From positions 1-12,720 of the forward strand of contig SHXP01000043.1 of the NCBI GenBank assembly GCA_009693225.1: a stretch of DNA of 12,720 nt, read 5' to 3'. Each line of letters opens with the position of its first letter. The stretch's first letter is position 1. Source of the DNA: Limnohabitans sp. (GTDB taxonomy: Bacteria; Pseudomonadota; Gammaproteobacteria; Burkholderiales; Burkholderiaceae_C). Positions 7,286 to 12,720 of this stretch are shown piece by piece. The position numbers were made by a program, and so were the translations under genes. The notes below the pieces were generated by a model. That model made no database searches. It worked only from the letters and a program-made list of their open reading frames with translations, and was not told the DNA's origin.

Positions 7286-8767
7286 TTATTTGTAACTGGC
7301 AAAGGGTTTAGGAAAACGCAAGTCAATGCGTTGGCGCAAGGGCAGCATCAAACGGTAGCTGTAGACTTCAATCGCGACTTTGGCCGTCATCGCACCCCAG
7401 ATAATGCACAGGGCAACACGGTATTCAACGTCGAACACACCCCATGCCACCCATGCGACAAAGGAACCGATGAACAACCAGTTGAGCGTGCGTTTGATCA
7501 GCCGGTGATCCGGCAATAAACCGGCTTTCGTCATGGCGCGTGCCAGGCGCAGCGAACACCAGGCTTCAGCATCCTCTGCGCCGTCCTGTACTTTCTTGCC
7601 GAAAAACCCCAGCAACATCCAGCACACACCGGGTATGACCAGCCGGAACAACAGCGCGATCAAGACAATAAAAAATGAACCGGCAAAGCTGGCTTGTTCA
7701 AAGCGCGCGCATAACAAGCCGCAAACGATGGCAATCAGTCCCCAGGACAGCGTGCCTTCAATGATGCGGCTGTTGCGGACAAATTTATAAAAATCCGCCA
7801 GTTGTCCCGCCAGGCCTTTGCGTCCCTGTATCAAGGACACCAGCAAGGCAAAACCGAAAAACACATTGGCAAGATTGCCGTCAACCCCGTGGTCGTTGAG
7901 TAAGGCAGGCAAAGCCCGGATCAGCAGTCCGGCGAACAAGGTACCCATCCAGTTGTACACCCCGCCAACGACCACCAACGCATAAATCAGTATCGACTGA
8001 CTGGCGGGGAATCCTGTGTTATCAAGTTGGCCATTCAGACCCGCGAGAAGGCCGCCTGCCAGCCCGGCCAGCAAACCGCCCATGGCAAAAGCCCTAGCCT
8101 TGTAATTTAATACACTCACGCCGGCGGCGATCGCAGCGGCTTCGCTTTTGCGGATCAGCGCCCAGGCGCGTCCCGGCTTGGTACAACGCAGCCACTCTAT
8201 CCAGACCATGCCGGCTGCTAGCCATACCAGCACATATCTGAAATAACTGCTGTCGCTGCCGGCGATCCACGGGCGCTCGATCAGGGAACGCTGTCCGTCA
8301 ATCACCTTGCCGGTAAAGCCCGGACCGCCGTCCGGAAAACCGATGACGTTGACTGCCACCTGGAAAGCCGAAGCCACCATCAAGGTCAGCAAAGCCAGGT
8401 ACAAGCCCCGCATGCGCAAGGCCGGTAGACCCACCAGCAACCCGAAAGCCGCGGCAACCACGGCACCGCTCAGCAAAGCAATTTCAAACGGAAATGCCAG
8501 CCCGTGTACCAGACGCAGACAGACCCAGCCGCCGATGCCGCTCAAGGCGAACTGGGCCAGCGACACCATGCCCAGCTGACCGTAAAGCAATGAAACCGTT
8601 GCAGCCACCAGACTCAGGCAAGCCACTGTAGAAAATGTATTCAACCAATACGCAGAGAACAGCAGCGGTCCGAAAATACCGAACACCGCCAGCGTAATCA
8701 GAATCGGAATCACCCGGCGCAACGGCGTACCGGGCGCTATGTCTGGTTTGTCTTTATCGCGGGCCAT
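7286..8767 (-). CDS. livM: HAAT-family ABC importer permease, LivM type, with extra C-terminal membrane domain
   Basis: This is an inner-membrane permease subunit of the importer. Residues about 18-325 form a normal LivM core: multiple hydrophobic helices, LYGQLGMVSLAQFALSGIGG (61-80), GLPALRMRGLYLALLTL (113-129), and the EAAAIAAGV coupling region (209-217) that contacts the ATPase. The protein continues to 493 residues. Beyond about 330 there is an additional segment with hydrophobic stretches near 338-353, 360-390, 429-447 and 450-466, ending in a basic tail. Most LivM proteins stop soon after the core, and those that are longer usually carry a fused ATPase, which this does not. The start at 8767 has only a weak AGGA about 13 nt upstream. 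The gap to livH is 29 nt and to livG 12 nt. Confidence 0.92.
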   Translation of the reverse strand: MARDKDKPDIAPGTPLRRVIPILITLAVFGIFGPLLFSAYWLNTFSTVACLSLVAATVSLLYGQLGMVSLAQFALSGIGGWVCLRLVHGLAFPFEIALLSGAVVAAAFGLLVGLPALRMRGLYLALLTLMVASAFQVAVNVIGFPDGGPGFTGKVIDGQRSLIERPWIAGSDSSYFRYVLVWLAAGMVWIEWLRCTKPGRAWALIRKSEAAAIAAGVSVLNYKARAFAMGGLLAGLAGGLLAGLNGQLDNTGFPASQSILIYALVVVGGVYNWMGTLFAGLLIRALPALLNDHGVDGNLANVFFGFALLVSLIQGRKGLAGQLADFYKFVRNSRIIEGTLSWGLIAIVCGLLCARFEQASFAGSFFIVLIALLFRLVIPGVCWMLLGFFGKKVQDGAEDAEAWCSLRLARAMTKAGLLPDHRLIKRTLNWLFIGSFVAWVAWGVFDVEYRVALCIIWGAMTAKVAIEVYSYRLMLPLRQRIDLRFPKPFASYK

Positions 8768-8796
8768 GTCAGTGTGATATTCCTGTTTTAAAGGGT

Positions 8797-9681
8797 TTAT
8801 TCCAGATGGCTGTTGTCGCGCGACAAACCGATGCCTTTGCGTTGCTGCCAGAGAATCGCCAGGATGGCAACCACAAAACCGGTGGCCGAGCCGTAACGTG
8901 AAATCTGCGGCGCCAAGGTGGTCAGTGCCTCAATGACACCGATCAATAAACCGCCGATCACCGTCAGCGGCAAGGACACCAGGCGCCCGACGACCGCCGC
9001 CGCCATGGCAGGGATGACCAGAAAAGTCAGAACGGTGGGGTTCAGGCGCACCATATTGCCCATGAACAAACCAGTGATACCGGCGAACACACCGGCCATC
9101 GTCCAGGCCCAGGTATCGACATTCTTGACCCGCACGCCCAGCAAACCGCTGAGAACGCGATTGCTTTGCAAAGCGCGCATACGCAAACCCAGTGGCGTTC
9201 TGGCCAGTAGCCAGAGCACGCTCAGCGTCATGAAAGCGGCCAGCACCAGGGCCAGTAAACGGGTGTAACTGATCAGCCGGCGACCATCGAATTCAAGTCC
9301 ACCGCTGTCTGTCGGCAATACTAGGCGGCGCGGTTCATCGCCCCAGTACCACTGAGCCATGCCCATAACCATCAGAGCGAAGCCCAGCGTCGCCATAGCC
9401 CTCACAATGCGGTCCTGATGGGTCAGACTGGGGGCAATGAAACGCCCGTAAGCCCATGACAACACCGTCGCCGCAGAAACCCCTGCGAGCCAGCCAATCC
9501 AGTCGGCGTATTCCAGATCGATGATTTGCCAGCACACCATGGCGGCCAGACCACCGAGTGCGCCGTAAGCAAAATTCACCACACCGCTGGCGCGGTACAG
9601 CACGACCAGGCCAACGCCTGAGAGTGCATATACCGCACCGACGCTGATGCCGACAATCAGAAATGGGAGCAAGGTTTCCAT
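8797..9681 (-). CDS. livH: HAAT-family ABC importer permease, LivH type
   Basis: This is the second inner-membrane permease of the importer, 294 residues, the usual LivH length. Hydrophobic helices run through most of the protein. Family landmarks are GISVGAVYALSGVGLVVLYRA at the N-terminus, VVNFAYGALGGL (34-45), and the cytoplasmic RTPLGLRMRALQSNR coupling loop (161-175). It lies 31 nt after the binding-protein gene and 29 nt before livM, so it belongs to the same transcript. The ribosome binding site is weak (AAGAA). Substrate cannot be read from the permease. The family includes amino-acid, urea and aromatic-compound importers, and the operon context favours an aromatic compound. Confidence 0.94.
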   Translation of the reverse strand: METLLPFLIVGISVGAVYALSGVGLVVLYRASGVVNFAYGALGGLAAMVCWQIIDLEYADWIGWLAGVSAATVLSWAYGRFIAPSLTHQDRIVRAMATLGFALMVMGMAQWYWGDEPRRLVLPTDSGGLEFDGRRLISYTRLLALVLAAFMTLSVLWLLARTPLGLRMRALQSNRVLSGLLGVRVKNVDTWAWTMAGVFAGITGLFMGNMVRLNPTVLTFLVIPAMAAAVVGRLVSLPLTVIGGLLIGVIEALTTLAPQISRYGSATGFVVAILAILWQQRKGIGLSRDNSHLE

Positions 9682-9712
9682 GGCGGTTTCTTGACGAAAC
9701 TGGTTTCAATAC

Positions 9713-10963
9713 TTACTTGGCGACACCGGTTTTGGCTTCATAAGCCAGCACATCGGCCAGGTCAGCGTCCTTGGACTGGAAACAGTTTGCGGTTTGCACC
9801 TTGAAGCCTCCACCCGTGATCAAGGCGATACGGCCATTGTGGTTGGCCTGGTGGCGATCACCTTCACCGAAATACCAGGGCGCGCACAACATATCGGTTT
9901 TTACATTTTTGATGGCGTGTGCGGCATTTAGAAACGCCTTGCGATCGATATTGCCCTTGATACCCAGCATGGCGTTGGTTGCGACTAGAGCCGCCAGGTA
10001 ACCGGCCTGAGAGAAAGAGTCAATAGGATCTTTCTTGTTGCCGTACTTGGCCATCACCGCCAGCCAGTTTTTGGAATCCGCGGCGTCTTTGTCCAAAGGC
10101 TCGAGTTCCATATGCACATACAGTTTGCCGTCCCAGTATTTACCGGCAGCTTTCGGCATTTCGGTGTGATATGCAGAGGTAGGCAATCCCCATTTGATGG
10201 ATTTGCCCATGTCCTGCTGCTCGGCTGCGGTCAGAATCGGAAGCATCATTCCGCGCGGCATACCCAGCACAATACCGTCTGGTTTGGAAGCCTGGGCCTG
10301 CAACACGATGGCGTTACCGTCGAGCTGACCAGGATCAAAAATCACTTGCTTGACTGCGACACCGTTTGCCTTGCCCCAACTTTCAACGCCGCCGCAGACC
10401 CAGTCACCGAACCCGGGAATGCCGGGAGCGATACAGGTGATGTTTTTCAGCTTGAAGGTTTCAGCAATGTATTGCGCTGCACCGATGGTGGATTGGCGCG
10501 GACCCTGGTTGAAGGCCGCATAGTTTTTGCCGTAGAAACAGGCACGGGGCACGCCCACTCCGGCGATCACTGCAACGCCTTCCTGTTCATACATTTTATT
10601 GTTGGCACCGCATTCAACAAAGGACGTTGAACCGACCATACCGACAACTTTGGTGTCTTTCACCAGTTTGGATGCAGCCTGTGAAGCCACTTCCGGGTTC
10701 CAGGTGTCATCCTGAACGGTGTAGTTGATGGGACGGCCGTTGATACCGCCGTTGGCATTGACACATTTGAAATAGGCTTCAGCAGAACGTGCAGCAGAAG
10801 AGAAATCTTCAGGGCCGGTTTTGCCGACGATGGCGCCGATTTGAATCGGATCACCGGTTGCTTTTTGACCATTGCTCATGCCGCAGCGGTCCTGCGCCTG
10901 CGCGCTGACACTGAATCCTGCTGCAATAGCCATACCCAATGCAAGAATGATTTTCTTTTTCAT
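9713..10963 (-). CDS. periplasmic substrate-binding protein of the HAAT importer, probably for an aromatic compound
   Basis: This is a 416-residue type I periplasmic binding protein (Peripla_BP_6, LivK/J-like). It has a clear signal peptide: KKK, a hydrophobic core, and an AQA-Q cleavage site after residue 23. Family landmarks are PIQIGAIVGKTGP (39-51), NGGINGRPINY (71-81), DDTWNP (85-90) and MVGSTSF (109-115). Eight cysteines (27, 67, 118, 142, 177, 190, 360, 394) are present, which is many for this family and may form disulfides. The ATG at 10963 has TGGAGAC about 10 nt upstream and overlaps the stop of a possible small ORF (ATGA). HAAT binding proteins in aromatic clusters are known to bind aromatic acids; placement between phenol hydroxylase genes suggests a phenolic or related ligand, which is inference only. 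Confidence 0.93.
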   Translation of the reverse strand: MKKKIILALGMAIAAGFSVSAQAQDRCGMSNGQKATGDPIQIGAIVGKTGPEDFSSAARSAEAYFKCVNANGGINGRPINYTVQDDTWNPEVASQAASKLVKDTKVVGMVGSTSFVECGANNKMYEQEGVAVIAGVGVPRACFYGKNYAAFNQGPRQSTIGAAQYIAETFKLKNITCIAPGIPGFGDWVCGGVESWGKANGVAVKQVIFDPGQLDGNAIVLQAQASKPDGIVLGMPRGMMLPILTAAEQQDMGKSIKWGLPTSAYHTEMPKAAGKYWDGKLYVHMELEPLDKDAADSKNWLAVMAKYGNKKDPIDSFSQAGYLAALVATNAMLGIKGNIDRKAFLNAAHAIKNVKTDMLCAPWYFGEGDRHQANHNGRIALITGGGFKVQTANCFQSKDADLADVLAYEAKTGVAK

Positions 10964-11061
10964 TTGAAATAGTCTCCAGTTGAATGAATGGCCCGATAGC
11001 TTGAAAAATCACGCGAATGCGGGCCAGCCATTTGCGTAAAAGTCCGGTGAAGTTGACTCAT
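10960..11061 (-). CDS. possible small protein or coupling peptide, 33 residues
   Basis: A short open frame fills the only sizeable gap in the operon (between dmpN' and the binding protein). It begins MSQLHRTFTQ and ends STGDYFK. The ATG at 11061 has a very good GAGGAG seven nt upstream, placed in the last codons of dmpN'. Its TGA overlaps the ATG of the binding protein as ATGA. This exact fit on both sides suggests that it is translated and couples the transporter to dmpN'. It has no signal peptide, membrane segment or recognised motif; it is rich in Ser, His, Arg and Phe/Tyr. It could instead be a chance frame, since the binding protein has its own ribosome binding site inside it. No homolog is known to me. 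Confidence 0.45.
   Translation of the reverse strand: MSQLHRTFTQMAGPHSRDFSSYRAIHSTGDYFK
10989..11026 (-). repeat. inverted repeat upstream of the binding-protein gene
   Basis: A perfect 7-bp inverted repeat, TGGCCCG (10989-10995) and CGGGCCA (11020-11026), encloses a 24-nt loop. There is no U-tract, so it does not resemble an intrinsic terminator. It sits just before the ribosome binding site of the binding protein and inside the 33-residue ORF. An mRNA hairpin here could affect processing or translation, but a chance repeat is possible. Confidence 0.35.
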
Positions 11062-11065
11062 GTAC

Positions 11066-12526
11066 TCACTCCTCACCATTCCAGTGTTGAAAATTGATGT
11101 CGTCCTGCGAACCGCCGAACAAGCCACCGTCATTGCCGGCTGTGTCCGGCATGCGCCACGCCGCCAAGGCTGCTGAACGGCGTGCCTGGGCACTGTGTTT
11201 TTGCGGCTCGGTATTGAAGATGCCCTGGCAATGCAAACCGCAAAAATACCGGTCCTGCAAAGCCGCACTGCCGCTTTGTGTACCGGCATGGTCCATACCC
11301 GGAACCGGTAATTGACAAGTGCCGCACAACACCGGTGAACTGTGATCAACAGGGGCCCGGGCGTGATGTATCTGATGCGCCAAACCTTGCAGATGCGGTC
11401 TGAACATGGCATCAAAACTGCCCGGATATTTGCTGCTCAGCCAATTCAGCTCTGCTTCACCGGGTGCCCACACATGCAGCGGTAATTGAATGTTGTAGCG
11501 GCACAAGCGCAGCCAGGTCTGGTGACTGACATGCTCCTGCATTTCGCAGGCATGCTGCCAGCTCGCGGGCATTTGTATACCCAGCGCGGCCCATTGCGTG
11601 AACAGTTGCTGCAAGGGATGCTGCACATAAGTGAGCCAGCATTCTTTCCAGCTTTGCGTGCGAACCGGCAGCATGTAGTCCTGCATGATGGCAATCAGGC
11701 TGCTCAGACGAACACTGCGCCAAAACCATTTGTCTATCCAGGCCTGAACCTTTGGCAGATTGGCCGGGTCCTGCTGAACCAGCAAGCCGATCAGTTCAAG
11801 ACCATTGCAATGGTGTCTGACCTTGTCGGACGCGGCAGTGAAACCGGCCGCCGCCGTTGACATATCACCGTTGTCAGCGGCGGCAGACATGAAAGGCACA
11901 TAAAGTACTTTGCCGATGACTTGTGTGTATGCAAAACACACCGCCACTAGGGACTCGAGCGGACCGGCGCTCAGCAGATCGTCCGCATAAGACTTGGCCA
12001 CTGCCATCAGCCAGTGATGGTCGAATGTCTCCACATAGCTGTGCATACCGTTGAAGTATTTGTTGAAATGCGACAAGGCATGAACTTCTATTTGCGAATG
12101 TCGTAAATGGTCTACTGCCTGCTGCAAAATGTCGGTTTGCCAGCCGCAGTCACCGGATACGCGCGCCACCCGTATCAAACTTTTGTGGGCGCAGTATTCG
12201 ACAGGAGAAAAAGCCTGTAACACTATTTTCAAGGCATTCACATAGCGGGCATCTGAAATGCCAAGTTGACCGTTGTTTTGTGAAAACGCATCGGTCACCG
12301 CGTACAGGCGTTTGTCTTTTCCCCCCTGGAAATGCCAATACGCCATAACGGTATTGCGCAAAGCCGGTTGCCACTCTTGCAGGTTGCGGATGACCAGACC
12401 TTCTGAATCCTGTGCGACAAATACCGATGAAGATGGATGAAAAGTCATCTCCCATTGCAAGCCTGCGTTCAGCGTCTCATCACGTTGCTCACTTCTCGTG
12501 CCGGAGGATTTCAAGCTCATGTCCAT
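11066..12526 (-). CDS. divergent phenol hydroxylase alpha-subunit paralog with a degraded diiron site (pseudo-oxygenase subunit)
   Basis: This 486-residue protein is a clear paralog of DmpN (4203-5768). From residue 1 to beyond 400 the two align with no net gap, sharing stretches such as NNGQLG, SDARYVNALK, HFNKYFNGMHS versus HYNKYFNGMHS, WIDKWFWR and MQDYMLP. Yet in common numbering Glu140 is His, Glu201 is Thr and Glu235 is Lys; only Glu110, His143 and His238 of the six iron ligands remain. Thr205, Asn206 and Gln232 became Gly, Lys and Ala. The cysteine site persists (Cys401, 404, 429, 433), while about 22 residues after it are deleted. The frame is intact, so it is not an ordinary pseudogene. 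It follows dmpM directly, where dmpN normally sits. The ATG at 12526 matches DmpN length; a TTG at 12541 overlapping the dmpM stop would add five residues. Monooxygenase activity is unlikely. A structural, regulatory or sensing role is inference. Confidence 0.92.
   Translation of the reverse strand: MDMSLKSSGTRSEQRDETLNAGLQWEMTFHPSSSVFVAQDSEGLVIRNLQEWQPALRNTVMAYWHFQGGKDKRLYAVTDAFSQNNGQLGISDARYVNALKIVLQAFSPVEYCAHKSLIRVARVSGDCGWQTDILQQAVDHLRHSQIEVHALSHFNKYFNGMHSYVETFDHHWLMAVAKSYADDLLSAGPLESLVAVCFAYTQVIGKVLYVPFMSAAADNGDMSTAAAGFTAASDKVRHHCNGLELIGLLVQQDPANLPKVQAWIDKWFWRSVRLSSLIAIMQDYMLPVRTQSWKECWLTYVQHPLQQLFTQWAALGIQMPASWQHACEMQEHVSHQTWLRLCRYNIQLPLHVWAPGEAELNWLSSKYPGSFDAMFRPHLQGLAHQIHHARAPVDHSSPVLCGTCQLPVPGMDHAGTQSGSAALQDRYFCGLHCQGIFNTEPQKHSAQARRSAALAAWRMPDTAGNDGGLFGGSQDDINFQHWNGEE
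11069..11074 (-). promoter_or_regulatory. strong ribosome binding site before the 33-residue ORF
   Basis: GAGGAG on the minus strand, seven nt before the ATG at 11061. It also encodes the terminal Glu-Glu of dmpN'. It is among the best initiation signals in the window, although no established gene begins directly after it. Confidence 0.55.
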
Positions 12527-12537
12527 GGGTGCTGGTA

Positions 12538-12720
12538 TCAATGGTTCCAGCTCAAAGTGAACTGGTCATCGTCCTCATCAATATGGCCGGACAGGGTCAC
12601 CAGATTGACATGCATTTGCTGCAAGTCGTAGCGCTGTCCAGTCTGCGCTTCAATGCTTTCACGCTTGATCACCAGTGAATCGGGCGCGTCTATCTTGACC
12701 AGGCCGGGCGAATAAACCGC
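12538..12720 (-). CDS. dmpM: phenol hydroxylase regulatory/coupling protein (P2), 5' end cut by the window edge
   Basis: The last 60 residues of an MmoB/DmpM-family protein are present. DmpM is about 90 residues, so roughly 30 N-terminal residues lie beyond the edge. Landmarks are LVKIDAPDSLVIKRESIEA and the C-terminal SGHIDEDDDQFTLSWNH, which matches the DmpM ending GNVDEDDDRFVLEWKN. This cofactor-free protein binds the hydroxylase alpha subunit near the diiron site and tunes catalysis. Its stop (12538-12540) is followed by the dmpN paralog with either a TTGA overlap (TTG at 12541) or an 11-nt gap (ATG at 12526). No dmpK or dmpL is in the window; by analogy they lie further upstream. Confidence 0.93.
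   Translation of the reverse strand, partial: AVYSPGLVKIDAPDSLVIKRESIEAQTGQRYDLQQMHVNLVTLSGHIDEDDDQFTLSWNH

Noticed and set aside
11066..12526. The idea that the dmpN paralog is really dmpL (beta subunit) or a sequencing-damaged dmpN
   Set aside because: It aligns along nearly its full length with DmpN, including the C-terminal cysteine site that beta subunits lack, and exceeds DmpL in length. The frame has no breaks, and the changed residues are specific codon replacements.
1..12720. Internal sigma-54 promoter (GG-N10-GC type), CRISPR, tRNA, rRNA or insertion sequence
   Set aside because: Read by eye on both strands, I found no convincing sigma-54 site, regularly spaced repeats, RNA genes, transposase or terminal inverted repeats. 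Any DmpR-type promoter would be expected beyond the right edge, upstream of dmpK/L.

Overview
The window is one dense, single-direction gene cluster (all genes on the minus strand, so transcription runs from high to low coordinates). It encodes aerobic phenol degradation: a multicomponent phenol hydroxylase (dmp/phe/mph type) followed by the start of the catechol meta-cleavage pathway. The organism is most likely a proteobacterium, probably a betaproteobacterium, judged from the gene families, the operon order and a base composition that looks close to 50-55% GC. The genus cannot be read from the sequence.

Layout in transcription order: 3' part of dmpM (hydroxylase regulatory protein, cut by the right edge); a divergent dmpN paralog (11066-12526), here called dmpN'; a possible 33-residue ORF that exactly fills the next gap; a five-gene branched-chain-amino-acid-type (HAAT) ABC importer (periplasmic binding protein, LivH, LivM, LivG, LivF); a normal dmpN; dmpO; dmpP; dmpQ; dmpB (catechol 2,3-dioxygenase); a small GlcG/HbpS-like (DUF336) gene; and dmpC (2-hydroxymuconic semialdehyde dehydrogenase), cut by the left edge. 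Gaps are all under about 35 nt or are overlaps, apart from the 102-nt stretch holding the small ORF. No internal terminator or promoter is evident, so one long transcript is likely. Its promoter and dmpKL would lie beyond the right edge.

How it works: the importer may bring in a phenolic or other aromatic substrate (inferred from context). DmpLNO with DmpM and the reductase DmpP hydroxylate phenol to catechol. DmpB cleaves catechol, DmpQ is expected to keep DmpB's iron reduced, and DmpC oxidises the ring-cleavage product.

The main discovery candidate is dmpN'. It aligns with the normal DmpN without gaps through the whole active-site region, yet three of six diiron ligands and three neighbouring active-site residues are replaced (E140H, E201T, T205G, N206K, Q232A, E235K). 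The reading frame is intact and the four-cysteine C-terminal metal site is kept. It therefore looks like a maintained pseudo-oxygenase subunit. It occupies the usual dmpN position next to dmpM, while the functional dmpN sits beyond an aromatic-type ABC importer inserted into the hydroxylase operon.
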